Assembly (NCBI GenBank): GCA_021732975.1
Contig: JAKFWC010000024.1
Coordinates: 124,001-188,000, forward strand
Reading direction: 5' to 3'
Source: Planctomycetaceae bacterium
GTDB lineage: Bacteria > Planctomycetota > Planctomycetia > Planctomycetales > Planctomycetaceae
DNA length: 64,000 bases
In this document: positions 1-10,867 of the stretch, one piece after another
Layout: each line of letters begins with the position of its first letter
How positions within the stretch are numbered: position 1 is the first letter of the stretch
Notes under the pieces: model-generated
What the model was told of the DNA's origin: nothing
What the model saw: the letters and a program-made list of their open reading frames with translations, nothing else
Database searches by the model: none
Made by a program: the position numbers and the translations under genes

Positions 1-577
1 CCCGCGTGATCGGCAGGTCGTACCCGTTCTTCGTGCCATCGGCATCCATCGAGGTCAACACGATTTCCCCCGCCCCTAACCGTTCAACCTCTTTCGCCCA
101 AGCGACGGCTTCCAGTCCCGTAGGAACACGACCGCCGTTGATGTGGACTTCCCAGAATTCCCGGCCATCTTTCTGCACGCGCTTCGGGTCGATGTTGACC
201 ACGATGCACTGGCTGCCAAATTTCAACGCAGCTTCCCGAATCAAGTCGGGATTCGTCACCGCGGTCGAGTTGATCGACACCTTGTCGCACCCGGCTTTGA
301 GCAGCTCGCGAATGTCGTCGACGGTCCGAATCCCCCCACCGACGGTGAGCGGCATAAAGACGACTTCCGATGTCCGTCGGACGACATCGAGAATGATCCC
401 GCGCTGTTCGTGACTCGCCGTGATGTCGAGAAACACGAGTTCATCGGCCCCCTGCTCTTCATATCGAGCCGCGATTTCCACGGGATCGCCTGCATCCCGC
501 AACTGCAGGAAGTTGACTCCCTTGACGACCCGCCCGGCATGCACATCGAGACAGGGAATAATCCGCTTCGCCAACAT
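1..577 (-). CDS. hisF: Imidazole glycerol phosphate synthase subunit HisF (partial, C-terminus outside window)
   Basis: Cyclase subunit of the HisF/HisH complex in cytoplasmic histidine synthesis; it converts PRFAR plus ammonia to imidazole glycerol phosphate and AICAR. The ORF track misses it because it runs off the left edge. Translating from the ATG ending at 577 gives an uninterrupted 192 residues of a protein normally about 255 long. It opens with [20 protein letters not shown] and has the two catalytic aspartates at the textbook positions, Asp11 (CLDV) and Asp130 (NIDPKR). The phosphate-binding GGGIR and the SMDADGTK stretch are also present. It is divergent from ruvX. No strong Shine-Dalgarno was seen, so the start rests on the family N-terminus. 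Confidence 0.97.
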   Translation of the reverse strand, partial: MLAKRIIPCLDVHAGRVVKGVNFLQLRDAGDPVEIAARYEEQGADELVFLDITASHEQRGIILDVVRRTSEVVFMPLTVGGGIRTVDDIRELLKAGCDKVSINSTAVTNPDLIREAALKFGSQCIVVNIDPKRVQKDGREFWEVHINGGRVPTGLEAVAWAKEVERLGAGEIVLTSMDADGTKNGYDLPITR

Positions 578-721
578 TTCAGAACATCCAAAGAAACTCG
601 CTTGCGCCTTGCAGAATCAACCAGACCGCGCTCTATCGAATGTCACAATCATCGGAGACATCCAACGCTTCCGACACGCCGCAACTCCTCAAAGTTCGAC
701 GAATGCAGTATCGTACCGAAT

Positions 722-1192
722 ATGGTTGAAATCAGCACGACAACGCCGATAGATCCGCCGCCGTTTCCGCGTCGCGGCACACTGGCGGGGGTGGATCACG
801 GACGGAAGCGGATTGGGTTAGCCGTCTCGAATTCCGACCAGACGATGGCCATGCCGGTCAGCACGCTCGACTCCAAGTCGCGCGTGCATGACGAACAGCA
901 TCTGCGGAAGTTCCGTGATGATTACGCCATCGTCGGCTGGGTGATCGGCTTGCCCCTCTTCAAAAGTGGCGACGAAAGCCCGCAATCGGCGGTCGTCCGC
1001 AAATTTGGGCGATGGCTGGAGCAAACGTTGGGGCGGCCCGTCACCTATTGGGATGAGCGGCTGACCTCTCACGCCGCGGAAGCCAAACTCGCGATGCTCG
1101 GAGAAAGCCCAAGTCGTGATAAAAGCCGTGTCGATGGTTTGGCGGCCCAAATCATTTTGCAGGCGTATCTGGATCACGCTCCCCCGCGGTGA
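722..1192 (+). CDS. ruvX: RuvX/YqgF-family putative pre-16S rRNA nuclease (Holliday junction resolvase-like)
   Basis: A 156-residue RNase H-fold protein. Family members are linked to 5' maturation of 16S rRNA and carry the older name Holliday junction resolvase. The sequence shows the first acidic motif in [12 protein letters not shown] (Asp25), the central IGLPL strand, YWDERLTS (Glu112) and the C-terminal Asp138 in SRVDGLAA, so the catalytic set looks complete. The ORF track starts at 143, but everything before 722 is antisense to hisF. The ATG at 722 gives a normal family length with a short proline-rich leader. A composite palindrome begins 8 bases after the stop. Confidence 0.93.
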   Translation: MVEISTTTPIDPPPFPRRGTLAGVDHGRKRIGLAVSNSDQTMAMPVSTLDSKSRVHDEQHLRKFRDDYAIVGWVIGLPLFKSGDESPQSAVVRKFGRWLEQTLGRPVTYWDERLTSHAAEAKLAMLGESPSRDKSRVDGLAAQIILQAYLDHAPPR

Positions 1193-1199
1193 TTAGATT

Positions 1200-1277
1200 G
1201 TGTGCCACGGCTCTGTGAGCCGTGCAAGATCAGAAAACGCTGTAAAGAATCGCACGGCCGACACGGCCGTGGCACAC
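1200..1277. repeat. Composite intergenic palindrome, GTGTGCCACGG family, copy 1
   Basis: The outer arms GTGTGCCACGG and CCGTGGCACAC are exact inverted copies. Each arm also folds on itself: the left as CACGGCT-ctgtg-AGCCGTG, the right as CACGGCCG-aca-CGGCCGTG. It begins 8 bases after the ruvX stop and is falsely read as the N-terminus of the next ORF. Related copies lie at 28446 and 53029. Confidence 0.9.
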
Positions 1278-1325
1278 CGAATGATTCCCTCAACGAACAA
1301 TGATCCCCTGCCGGAGGCACGAAAG

Positions 1326-2192
1326 ATGGCTGGTCTCGATCGGGAGGAGTATATCGAGCAGGCCTATTTTTTCCGGACCTTTGGCGAACGGCTCGATGAG
1401 AATTTGCCGGCGCAGGAGATTCTTGAAAGCCTGCGGGAAGAAGTGCTGGCGACGACGAAACTGCCAATGGCCATCGATGTCATGCGCGGTGAACTGATAC
1501 ACCAAGGTCGTTTGAGCGACGGCATGGTTCACCTGCCGCACTACTTCGCGCCGTTTCAGACATTCGTCATGCAGAAATCGGAAGAGGACAAAACGAAGTT
1601 CGATCAACGGACGGCGTTGCACATTCTGGAACGGGAAGCGAAGTACCGGAGCGAGAATCCCTCCGCCGCGGGATTATTCGTCTATCAATTTGAATGCCTG
1701 GCCCGGAATCGACTGGGGTATGACCGCGGTCTCGAAGCGATGGCGACCGATCCGTTGTACGATCCGCTGTGGCGCGAATGGGTCCGTAAGATTCGGCAAC
1801 GGCTCGGGGAACACGAGTTTGCCGATCTGATTTACGCCCGTTCGGAATGGTATCTCGAAGAAAAACGCCGGGCGGGACAAGCAGACTATGTACCTCCTGC
1901 GCCGATTCTCTTCGGCAAGTCGGAAGGCCGCATCGCCAAAGCCAATCGGGGCAAAGACCCGTTGTATCTCTTCGCCGCATTGCAACGACAATTGGGTTAT
2001 CCGGGTGTGCCCCGACCGCGGCCGGCGGAATCGCAACTGAAGCTGCCGCCGCAGTTGGAAATCCGGCTACAACGAATCGAGAAGCGGATGCAACTCGCTG
2101 AGAGCGAAGCGCAAGGCAAGCTCGATCTGAGTCAATTCTACACGTCGACACCGCAGTTTCCGGATGATGATTTGAATCCATCCACCCCCTGA
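1326..2192 (+). CDS. Conserved hypothetical protein, planctomycete type
   Basis: A 288-residue soluble protein with no signal peptide or membrane segment and many charged and aromatic residues (YIEQAYFFRTFGERL near the start). The C-terminus has a short helical, Arg/Glu-rich stretch near residues 240-265 and an acidic/proline tail. I do not recognise a catalytic motif. The track start at 1200 runs through a palindromic repeat; the ATG at 1326 follows CCGGAGGCACGAAAG, a good ribosome binding site. The last 55 bases overlap the 3' end of the convergent queG. It may be restricted to planctomycetes; function unknown. Confidence 0.8.
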   Translation: MAGLDREEYIEQAYFFRTFGERLDENLPAQEILESLREEVLATTKLPMAIDVMRGELIHQGRLSDGMVHLPHYFAPFQTFVMQKSEEDKTKFDQRTALHILEREAKYRSENPSAAGLFVYQFECLARNRLGYDRGLEAMATDPLYDPLWREWVRKIRQRLGEHEFADLIYARSEWYLEEKRRAGQADYVPPAPILFGKSEGRIAKANRGKDPLYLFAALQRQLGYPGVPRPRPAESQLKLPPQLEIRLQRIEKRMQLAESEAQGKLDLSQFYTSTPQFPDDDLNPSTP

Positions 2193-3343
2193 AGCCCAGT
2201 TATTCTGATGGCAGGGTCTCCGCCAAATTCCGCGAGCACAAGTGGATCCGTTTCCACGGCGCGATGAGCCTGCAACGCCGCTTCCGCCGCGGGATCATCG
2301 AATTGCCGCAGCGCCCAGACTGCTGCACCGCGGACAATCGAATCGGTATCGGTCAGCGCCGCAATCAATGCAGGTATCGCTTCATAACATTGCAAGTTGG
2401 CGAGCACGATCGCCGTCGTCCGCCGCATGCCGTTCCAGCCGGGACGATCCAATGGCGTCTTAGCGAACCGCGTTTGAAACTCCTCTTTGGACATCGTCAA
2501 GATCGCCAGCGCATCGGCGGGAGTGAGATCCGTCTGCGGTTGCACGACGGAATCGGTCGACGCCGGAGACTTGCGATTCCACGGACAAACGTCCTGGCAG
2601 AGATCACATCCGAACAGCCAATCGCCGATGTTGGTGCGATGCTCGCGCGGAATCGGGCCATCCAGTTCGATGTTGAAGTAGGCGAGACATCGGGTCGCAT
2701 CGAGAACATACGGCTCGGGAAACGCCTGCGTCGGGCAGACATCGAGGCAGCGCGTGCAGGTACCGCAATGGGTCGTGAGATGTGGTTCGTCCGGTTCCAG
2801 CGGAACATCGGTCAGCAAGCCACCGAGGAACAGAAAGCTGCCGGCCCGTTTGTGAATGAGCAGCGTGTTCTTGCCGAACCAGCCGAGTCCCGCCAACCTG
2901 GCAAAATCGCGCTCCAGCAGCGGGGCGGTATCCACCACCACACGAGTACGACACTGCGGAACTTCGTCGTGCAACCAATCGCCGAGTTGCTTCAGTCGCG
3001 CGCGTAAATAGTCGTGGTAGTCGCCGCGTGGATGAGCATAGCGGGCAATCCGCGCGGGGGCAGTGACCGGCACAGACTGCAGGGATTCGGTCTTGTAATT
3101 TAATGCGACCATCACCACGCTGCGGACACCCGCCAGCACGTTTTCGGGATGTTCGTACGCCGCCGCGCGACGGGGCAAGTAGTGCATCTCTCCGGCGAAA
3201 CCGTGTTCGAGCCACGACAGCAGTCGCGGGTAACCGGGCGGTGACACCGCGGGAGCGATGCCGATGAGATCGAAACCTAATCGCACCCCTTCCGCTTTCA
3301 ACCGAATGGCGAGCGAAGCGGGATCAGCTTCCGGGGTACTCAC
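2138..3343 (-). CDS. queG: Epoxyqueuosine reductase QueG
   Basis: Cobalamin-dependent iron-sulfur enzyme that reduces epoxyqueuosine to queuosine at the wobble base of tRNAs with GUN anticodons. The 401 residues include an N-terminal reductase region (LIGIAP, LNYK, Asp138 in VVVDTAP, GWFGKNT). Two 4Fe-4S clusters follow: CGTCTRCLDVCP (residues 193-203) and CDLCQDVCPWN (residues 246-253), with Cys219 in RCLAYF. A C-terminal HEAT-like helical repeat sits near 300-375 (RTTAIVLANLQ, RGAAVWALRQF), as usual for QueG. The start is GTG, overlapping the upstream stop as GTGA, so translation is probably coupled to the Gfo/Idh-like gene. Its 3' end overlaps the convergent gene by 55 bases. Confidence 0.95.
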   Translation of the reverse strand: MSTPEADPASLAIRLKAEGVRLGFDLIGIAPAVSPPGYPRLLSWLEHGFAGEMHYLPRRAAAYEHPENVLAGVRSVVMVALNYKTESLQSVPVTAPARIARYAHPRGDYHDYLRARLKQLGDWLHDEVPQCRTRVVVDTAPLLERDFARLAGLGWFGKNTLLIHKRAGSFLFLGGLLTDVPLEPDEPHLTTHCGTCTRCLDVCPTQAFPEPYVLDATRCLAYFNIELDGPIPREHRTNIGDWLFGCDLCQDVCPWNRKSPASTDSVVQPQTDLTPADALAILTMSKEEFQTRFAKTPLDRPGWNGMRRTTAIVLANLQCYEAIPALIAALTDTDSIVRGAAVWALRQFDDPAAEAALQAHRAVETDPLVLAEFGGDPAIRITGLQGVDGFKSSSGNCGVDV

Positions 3344-4281
3344 AATGCGTCCCAGGCGACGGACGCGTTCGTCGTGATCGAACGCCGCACGGATTCTAAC
3401 AAGCCCGCGGTAACGATGCTGCGAGATCGTTCGGCTGCGGACATCGGTGCAAGCATGTCCATTGCTTCTAATTCTTGCAGCGGATCGATGGATGGATTGT
3501 CGGCAGTAACCGATTCGTCAACCAACTCCCCGTCCGCGGTGGTGGTGATGATCCGCCGCTGATGATACGAACCGGCGGCACCTTCCATGATCCAGCCGGT
3601 GCGCAATCCCACGCGGGCAGTCCGGCGCAGTTCAATGTAGGCGGTGCTTCCGTCTTGAAACGCGATGTCCGTCGCAAAGCCATCTTCGGCAGGAAACTCG
3701 CGGGCCCAGACGGAGTGCGGCTCGGCGGTTGTCAACCCGGCCAATTGATCGAAAATCGGCGGGCCGGCAACGGCCAGGGTTTCGCTCCGGCGATACTGAG
3801 TCGCCGTACTTCCGGCCCAGACCGCATACTCTGCAGCGTACCAACGAAGAGCGTCAAGCCTTCCCAATCGTCCCGTGCCTAGTGCAGATGCGGCTGCGTG
3901 AAAGTCGGGTTCCGACCGTCGCAGCGCGACGACCCGCAGCGCGACATCACGAGCGTGTGCCAATTCAAACAGCGCAAGGGCTTCCGCACGGGAAGTCGCG
4001 ATGGGGGGCTCCACCAGTACGGACAGGCCCGCCGAGAGCAATTCCGCAATCAGCGAACCGCGATCCCACACCGGCAGGGCGACCAAAACCGCGGTGCAAT
4101 TGGTAGGACGGTTGATCAATTCCGAAACTCGGACCACCGGCATCGACGATGAATTGATCACATCGTCGGCCAGCGCTACCACACGGCCGGGGTTCAGAAG
4201 CTGCCAGCGTTCGCGGAAGAAATGCCCGCGGAGATTCAACCCGGCAATGGCCAGTCGCCAACTCTGTCGCGACATCCCCAT
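3340..4281 (-). CDS. Gfo/Idh/MocA-like oxidoreductase, atypical
   Basis: A 313-residue protein with a short Rossmann-type N-terminus (LAIAGLNLRG, RVVALAD) and the layout of the Gfo/Idh/MocA family: a predicted cofactor half, then a beta-sheet half with a conserved-looking FATDIAFQDGSTAYIEL strand pair. Two motifs deviate. There is no clean GxGxxG, and the family's E-K-P motif reads V-E-P-P-I, so the usual lysine is proline. It may be a non-catalytic or different-cofactor member. The track start at 4350 includes repeat-derived QAELGNE; ATG at 4281 or 4275 is the likely start. It is coupled to queG through a 4-base overlap. Confidence 0.75.
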   Translation of the reverse strand: MGMSRQSWRLAIAGLNLRGHFFRERWQLLNPGRVVALADDVINSSSMPVVRVSELINRPTNCTAVLVALPVWDRGSLIAELLSAGLSVLVEPPIATSRAEALALFELAHARDVALRVVALRRSEPDFHAAASALGTGRLGRLDALRWYAAEYAVWAGSTATQYRRSETLAVAGPPIFDQLAGLTTAEPHSVWAREFPAEDGFATDIAFQDGSTAYIELRRTARVGLRTGWIMEGAAGSYHQRRIITTTADGELVDESVTADNPSIDPLQELEAMDMLAPMSAAERSRSIVTAGLLESVRRSITTNASVAWDAL

Positions 4282-4314
4282 ATCGATACTGACCTTGTCG
4301 ATACCGTTACGTTT

Positions 4315-4444
4315 CTCGTTCCCAAGCTCCGCTTGGGAACGCTTTTCCACGAGGCTCTGCCTCGTCTTCTCCGTTGGCGCTGAGACACAGTCGTCGAGGC
4401 AGAACCTCGAGCCAAGACGTTCCCAGGCGGAACCTGGGAACGAG
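4315..4444. repeat. Composite palindrome, GTTCCCAAGC/GAGGCTCTGCCTC family, copy 1
   Basis: Four hairpins in the order A-B-B'-A': GTTCCCAAGC-tcc-GCTTGGGAAC, GAGGC-tct-GCCTC, then GAGGCAGAACCTC and GTTCCCAGGC-gga-acCTGGGAAC. A pairs with A' and B with B' across the element, so a long cruciform and four short hairpins are alternatives. It fills the gap between two minus-strand genes. Copies at 29337, 37038 and 45542. Confidence 0.9.
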
Positions 4445-4455
4445 TTTTGTGTAGC

Positions 4456-5166
4456 TTATGTCCCAGCGACTTTCGAGGCTCCGCTGATTTTGATCTTGAG
4501 TTTGCCCGTGCATTTGTGACCGGCGGGCACGTTCACTTTCAATTGCAGATATCCGGCTTGCGGCGGCGTCCAATCCTTCTTCGCCCGAACTTCAAACGGT
4601 TTGCCGGGCTTGTTGGTCTCCGCGTTCACGATGATGCCGATCAATGCTCCGACGGGGGCTCCCGGATAAACATCGACACCGTTATCGCTGGTCGCCAAGC
4701 CGTCCGCCGTCACTGGCAGCGTGGCGACAAACTTGTAATCGCCCGTCGCTTCGATGCGGACCAGGCGATCTTTCTGCAACATCGCCACCGCCGGCGTCCA
4801 CCCTCGGCTCACATCCATGTCGATCTCGAATTCGGAGGAATCGAGCGATTTCTCGGTCAGTTTGTCGATCTTGTCCTTCAACCCCGGCAGTTTGGGATCG
4901 AGCTTGTGGAGCACTTCGAGCAGAAACTTCGCGCGGTCGTATTCGCCGGCATCTTCATAACCCTTCGAGATATCCGTAGCGTCCCGCAGCAGTCCCTCCT
5001 GCAGTTCCTGCACGCGCGCATCGAGCGCCCGCACCCCCGTGCCCGTGGCCCCTTTCGACTTGGTCTTCGATTTCGAGCTTCCCGTCTGCGCCACGACAAA
5101 GTTGACGAGCACCAGACTGAGGATGCAGACCGGGCCGGCCAAAGCCACAATTTCGCGACGCGACAT
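4456..5166 (-). CDS. Secreted protein with LecA/PA-IL-like beta-sandwich domain
   Basis: A 236-residue exported protein. The N-terminus (MSRREIVALAGP then a hydrophobic run ending VVAQ) is a signal sequence or N-terminal anchor, followed by a Ser/Lys-rich linker and a helical region (residues about 40-100). The C-terminal part (about 105-225) has the rhythm of PA-IL/LecA-like galactose-binding sandwiches: WTPAVAMLQKDRLVRIEATGDY, then GVDVYPGAPVGALIGII and a terminal strand pair. Sugar binding is only inferred from this fold-level resemblance. Start ATG 5166 was chosen over the longer track start because the signal sequence begins there. The upstream 273 bases (5167-5439) form a divergent promoter region in which I see no gene or repeat. 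Confidence 0.7.
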   Translation of the reverse strand: MSRREIVALAGPVCILSLVLVNFVVAQTGSSKSKTKSKGATGTGVRALDARVQELQEGLLRDATDISKGYEDAGEYDRAKFLLEVLHKLDPKLPGLKDKIDKLTEKSLDSSEFEIDMDVSRGWTPAVAMLQKDRLVRIEATGDYKFVATLPVTADGLATSDNGVDVYPGAPVGALIGIIVNAETNKPGKPFEVRAKKDWTPPQAGYLQLKVNVPAGHKCTGKLKIKISGASKVAGT

Positions 5167-5439
5167 GGTGTGTTCTTTCGAGAGCGCTCGGAATCCATCG
5201 CCCAGTGGCACCGATGGTCACCGCTAAGGAATCCCTATTAGACGCCCAACCCCCCGCTAAACTCAAGCGGATTTCTCTCCTGCCGTACGACCCCGGCGTG
5301 ATATCCTGTCACCGGGCGGATTTGGCAGCATCAGAACGGACTGATAGGATGCGGATTCCCGAATTTCCACTCTGTGGAACCGGCGAGCAGGAATCGACAT
5401 CCTGCCGGTGAGCGATCGATCATGAGGAGAGGCCACGCG

Positions 5440-7515
<2,076 letters not shown>

Positions 7516-7576
7516 TTGTGTCGCCAAGGACGAAGTATCTGCCGCTCGCCATCTGTCTTGATAGAGCATATGACCG

Positions 7577-8608
7577 ATGAACGTACCGGCCGATGTCGCG
7601 TCCGAAGATCCTGAGCTAGCGGAGCGCGAGGCACAGGCGTTGCGCGGGCTGACCGTGGCGTACGGACGGTTGCGGCAGGAGATCGGCAAAGCGGTTATCG
7701 GACAGCAGGCCGTTGTAGACGAACTGCTGATCGCGCTGTTCAGCCGTGGGCATTGCCTGCTCGTCGGTGTTCCCGGTCTCGCAAAGACCCTTCTCGTCAG
7801 CACAGTGGCGAAAATTCTGCAACTGTCGTATCGCCGGATTCAATTCACACCCGATCTCATGCCCGGCGACATCACTGGGACTGATATCCTGCAGGAGGAC
7901 CCCGAGTCCGGTCGTCGACTGTTCCAATTCCTGCCGGGTCCGCTGTTCACAAACATGCTGCTGGCGGATGAAATCAACCGTACGCCGCCGAAGACACAAG
8001 CGGCTCTACTGGAAGCCATGCAGGAACGGCACGTGACGGTTGGGTCCAACACCTACCGGTTGCCGATTCCGTTCTTTGTACTGGCAACGCAGAACCCCAT
8101 CGAACAGGAAGGAACGTACCCCCTGCCGGAAGCGCAGCTCGATCGCTTCATGTTTCAAGTGGTCGTTCCGTATCCCACAGCCGCGGAGGAACTGCGGATC
8201 CTGAAGCAGACCACCAGCGGCGAAACTCCCGACCTGCACATCGTGCTCACGGGTCGACAAATCCTCGCGCTGCAGGAAGTCGTGCGGAAAGTCCCGGTTG
8301 CGGAGCACGTGTTCCTGTTCGCGCGTGATCTGGTACGGCTTACTCGGCCGAAGGAGCCCGATGCCCTGCCGTTTGTCAAGGAGATGGTGAGTTGGGGGGC
8401 CGGTCCGCGGGCGGGACAATATCTCATTCTCGGCGCGAAAGCGCGGGCGCTACTCGAAGGCCGCTTTCATGCCACGACGGAAGACGTGCAGGCGGTCGCC
8501 CCCGCAGTGTTGCGACATCGACTCGTGACCACGTTCGCCGCCCAAAGCCAGGGCATCACACCGGATGTCGTCGTGGATAATTTATTGTCGCATCTCCTCC
8601 GGTCTTAG
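7577..8608 (+). CDS. MoxR-family AAA+ ATPase
   Basis: A 343-residue cytoplasmic AAA+ ATPase of the MoxR clade, which acts as a chaperone for VWA-domain partners or metalloenzyme maturation. Walker A is GVPGLAKT (residues 64-71), Walker [22 protein letters not shown], sensor 1 [25 protein letters not shown], and the lid helices follow. MoxR genes usually sit directly before a DUF58 and VWA gene. Here the neighbour is an ExeA-like ATPase, with a VWA protein 2.3 kb away on the other strand. The TAG stop lies inside the left end of a short palindromic element. Confidence 0.93.
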   Translation: MNVPADVASEDPELAEREAQALRGLTVAYGRLRQEIGKAVIGQQAVVDELLIALFSRGHCLLVGVPGLAKTLLVSTVAKILQLSYRRIQFTPDLMPGDITGTDILQEDPESGRRLFQFLPGPLFTNMLLADEINRTPPKTQAALLEAMQERHVTVGSNTYRLPIPFFVLATQNPIEQEGTYPLPEAQLDRFMFQVVVPYPTAAEELRILKQTTSGETPDLHIVLTGRQILALQEVVRKVPVAEHVFLFARDLVRLTRPKEPDALPFVKEMVSWGAGPRAGQYLILGAKARALLEGRFHATTEDVQAVAPAVLRHRLVTTFAAQSQGITPDVVVDNLLSHLLRS

Positions 8609-8631
8609 CCCCCCGTCAATGACGGGGGGGT
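8605..8631. repeat. Short palindromic element, TTAGCCCCC family, copy 1
   Basis: CCCCCCGTCA-a-TGACGGGGGG, 10-base arms, preceded by CTTAG whose TAG is the moxR stop codon. It could act as a terminator but lacks a T-run. Nearly the same 25 bases, with the same CTTAG flank, recur at 23594 in front of genes, which argues for a dispersed repeat rather than a plain terminator. The rest of 8632-8758 shows nothing I recognise. Confidence 0.8.
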
Positions 8632-8758
8632 ATTCGGCGATTGCCCTCAACGTCGGCCCCCGCACGGTCGATCTTACCGTTACAGCCGGACGTGTCCCGG
8701 CTCCGACCGGCAGAAATTGCCGGTCAACGACAATCCCTGGCGACGGAACGCGGGCCTC

Positions 8759-9580
8759 ATGCACTGTGCTTACTGGCGATTGACGCACGATCCGTTTCTC
8801 GCCATCGGTGCGCATCACGCCTGGTTTCCCGCCGGAGACCACGACGAAGCCTTGTCGCGGATGTTGTACGCCGTCGAACGGTCCCATCGTTGCGGAATGA
8901 TTTGGGGCGACACCGGCCTCGGCAAATCACGCTTGCTGCAGGAAATTGGTCGGCAAACAAAGAGACCATCCACGAGGGTGGTGTACATCGATTTAACGGG
9001 CCTTGATCGAATTGAATTAGCGATCGCGCTGGCCAATGGCTGTGGCGCGGGATTCGATGCCACCGTGTCGGCCGCGGCGGCCTGGGTCTTTCTGGAAGAC
9101 TGGTTGCGTGGTCGTGCCGCGGTGACGGGGCATGTGGTGTGGTTGCTGGACAATGTCGATACGACCGCGGAATCGGTCGAGCCCGATGTGCTGCGACTCG
9201 CGCGACTCGCCGAGCGGACGCACACGGTCAGCACATTGATCCTCGCGCTGCAACGCCCGGGTTTGACCGAGCAGTTGCGCAGCTTTGCGGATTTCGTTGT
9301 AGAGCTGACTCCATGGAATCACGACGAAAGTCGCGAGTTCGTCACCCGATTGCTTGCCTCCGCGGGCGGTTCGCCGGATCTGTTCACCGATGAAGCGTGG
9401 GATGTATTGCTGGACGCCGGGCAAGGTTACCCGCACCGGTTGATGCGCATCGCAGAGGTCGCCCTCATTGCCGGTTGTGCGCTGGAAGCGTCGCATCTCG
9501 ATGTCGATGTACTCACCGCCGTGGTGCATCAACTCGGCTGGTCGCGCGCAGGGCTACATGCGATGCTGCCTGTCGCGTGA
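8759..9580 (+). CDS. ExeA-like AAA ATPase with altered Walker B
   Basis: A 273-residue P-loop ATPase. The opening MHCAYWRLTHDPF...DEALSRMLYAVE is the hallmark start of ExeA/general-secretion-pathway ATPases, which justifies ATG 8759 over the TTG at 8717. Walker A is GDTGLGKS. Walker B reads WLLDNVDT, so the usual Asp-Glu pair (LLIDEAQ) is Asp-Asn and the catalytic base is missing at the canonical spot. A C-terminal winged-helix-like region is present, but no membrane or peptidoglycan-binding segment was found. ExeA relatives act in secretion or as TniB/IstB-like transposition ATPases; with no transposase or secretin nearby, the role is open. It converges on the next gene with only 10 bases between stops. 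Confidence 0.8.
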   Translation: MHCAYWRLTHDPFLAIGAHHAWFPAGDHDEALSRMLYAVERSHRCGMIWGDTGLGKSRLLQEIGRQTKRPSTRVVYIDLTGLDRIELAIALANGCGAGFDATVSAAAAWVFLEDWLRGRAAVTGHVVWLLDNVDTTAESVEPDVLRLARLAERTHTVSTLILALQRPGLTEQLRSFADFVVELTPWNHDESREFVTRLLASAGGSPDLFTDEAWDVLLDAGQGYPHRLMRIAEVALIAGCALEASHLDVDVLTAVVHQLGWSRAGLHAMLPVA

Positions 9581-9590
9581 TCGATGGCAC

Positions 9591-10550
9591 TCACTCATCT
9601 TCTTCGTCGTCATCTTCATCATCGTGATCGGGATGCAGCGGGTCATCGGGATCGAAGAAGAAATCGCCCAGCCCCATTGGCGTGGATTGACCGCCCAGCG
9701 ATTGCCGTTTCCGCTCCGCGAGTCGCTGCAAATCGGCGGCTTCATCACCGAGACACGCGAGTAACGCCTCGGCCCACACGCGATCTTTTCCCACCGGATG
9801 GTTGCCGTCCTGTGCCAGGCGTTTCATCGCATACCGCAGCACGTTAAGGCCGTCGCGCGTCGAAAAATCGAGCTGCAATTCATGCGCCTGCTGCAAGAAG
9901 CCCACCGTGAGATTCAGCATCTCGGCTTCTGCAAACGGCAAGTGATACTGCAGGATCGCCAATTCGTCGTCGCGGGCGGGATGCCCCAACGTCAACGTCG
10001 GCTGCAAACGGCTGAGGATGTAATCGGGAATTTCGAATGTCGATTCATCGTCATTCATCGTCACGGCACAGCGAAAATCGACGTGAGCGTGAATCGTGAT
10101 TCCCGCGACGATCGATTCGACATACCGACGATGATCGAGCAGCGGCGCGAGACTTGCCCACGACTTCTCGTTCATGCGGTTGCCTTCGTCGAGAATGCAG
10201 ATCGCCCCGCGAACCATGGCTGTCACCAACGGTGAGGCGTGGTACTTGATTTTGCCGTCCTCGGCGAGCACGGGCGTTACCAGCAAGTCTTCCGGTCGCG
10301 TGTCCGATGTGCATTGATAGATGTAGACGCTTTGCTGCCGGGTGCGACCGGCGGCGATCGCCAGCGTGGTCTTGCCGATGCCGGGCACGCCGACAATGCG
10401 AGGCGAGAGCGGACGATCGCGAGCATCCACCGTCAACCAGCAGGCTTGCAACTGCTTGAGGACTTCACGCTGGCCAATCCATTCCCCCGGCGAATCGTCC
10501 GGCTGGCTGAGATGCAAGTTCACCCCGCCAATGTCCACGTGATCGACCAT
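9591..10550 (-). CDS. AAA_5 (CbbQ/MoxR-like) ATPase with acidic C-terminal tail
   Basis: A 319-residue ATPase of the dynein-related AAA_5 type, resembling CbbQ/NirQ activators that work with VWA partners. Walker A is GVPGIGKTT, Walker [15 protein letters not shown], sensor AVTMNDDE. The window before Walker A ([13 protein letters not shown]) and the lid ([16 protein letters not shown]) fit the family. The last 21 or so residues are almost all Asp/Glu with a few Pro/His (ending DEDDDEEDE), probably disordered. The start at 10550 is preceded by GAGGAACGG; the 40 extra residues in the track are low-complexity and rejected. The VWA gene upstream on the same strand is a plausible partner. Confidence 0.82.
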   Translation of the reverse strand: MVDHVDIGGVNLHLSQPDDSPGEWIGQREVLKQLQACWLTVDARDRPLSPRIVGVPGIGKTTLAIAAGRTRQQSVYIYQCTSDTRPEDLLVTPVLAEDGKIKYHASPLVTAMVRGAICILDEGNRMNEKSWASLAPLLDHRRYVESIVAGITIHAHVDFRCAVTMNDDESTFEIPDYILSRLQPTLTLGHPARDDELAILQYHLPFAEAEMLNLTVGFLQQAHELQLDFSTRDGLNVLRYAMKRLAQDGNHPVGKDRVWAEALLACLGDEAADLQRLAERKRQSLGGQSTPMGLGDFFFDPDDPLHPDHDDEDDDEEDE

Positions 10551-10674
10551 GTAGAACCGTTCCTCGCCGCAAAAATCTCGCTGCCGTGTCACGATCCCTA
10601 TCATAACGGAGAATGACGACCGCCCACGAGTCCGCCGGTTTTGTTGCCTTCGCTCCGAGATTGGATTCAAAGAG

Positions 10675-10862
10675 TTTTAGCCGCAAAAAGACACAAGAAG
10701 ACACAAAAAAGAGGAAGACATTTTTTGCCACAGAAGGCACAGAATTCACAGAAGGGAAGAAGAAGCCCTTCCGGATCTCATTTTTGTGAACTTTGTGCCT
10801 TCTGTGGCAAAACGGATTTGTCTTTCCTCTTGTGTTCTCTTGCGCCTTTTCGCGCCTAAAAT
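10675..10862. repeat. Long imperfect inverted repeat, CACAGAAGGCACAGA family, copy 1
   Basis: This fills most of the 317-base gap 10551-10867. The left arm starts TTTTAGCCGCAAAAAGACAC and contains GCCACAGAAGGCACA. The right arm contains TGTGCCTTCTGTGGC and ends GCGCCTAAAA. Arms are about 80-90 bases with scattered mismatches, and AT-richer than the genes. Related elements lie at 23122 and 62526. No coding signal was seen. Confidence 0.85.
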
Positions 10863-10867
10863 TCTTC

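Noticed and set aside
143-721. ORF-track extension of ruvX back to 143
   Set aside because: It is antisense to hisF, whose protein matches the family residue by residue; the ruvX domain starts after 722.
1200-1325. N-terminal extension of the 288-residue hypothetical protein
   Set aside because: The extra residues are the translated palindrome; the same 'ADTAVAH' string appears in other false ORFs at 28440 and 53050.
4282-4350. N-terminus MEKRSQAELGNE of the Gfo/Idh-like ORF
   Set aside because: QAELGNE is the reading of a GTTCCCAAGC element and recurs in other spurious ORFs in this window.
8609-8629. GC-rich hairpin after moxR as a simple terminator
   Set aside because: There is no T-run and an almost identical sequence lies in a divergent promoter region at 23598.
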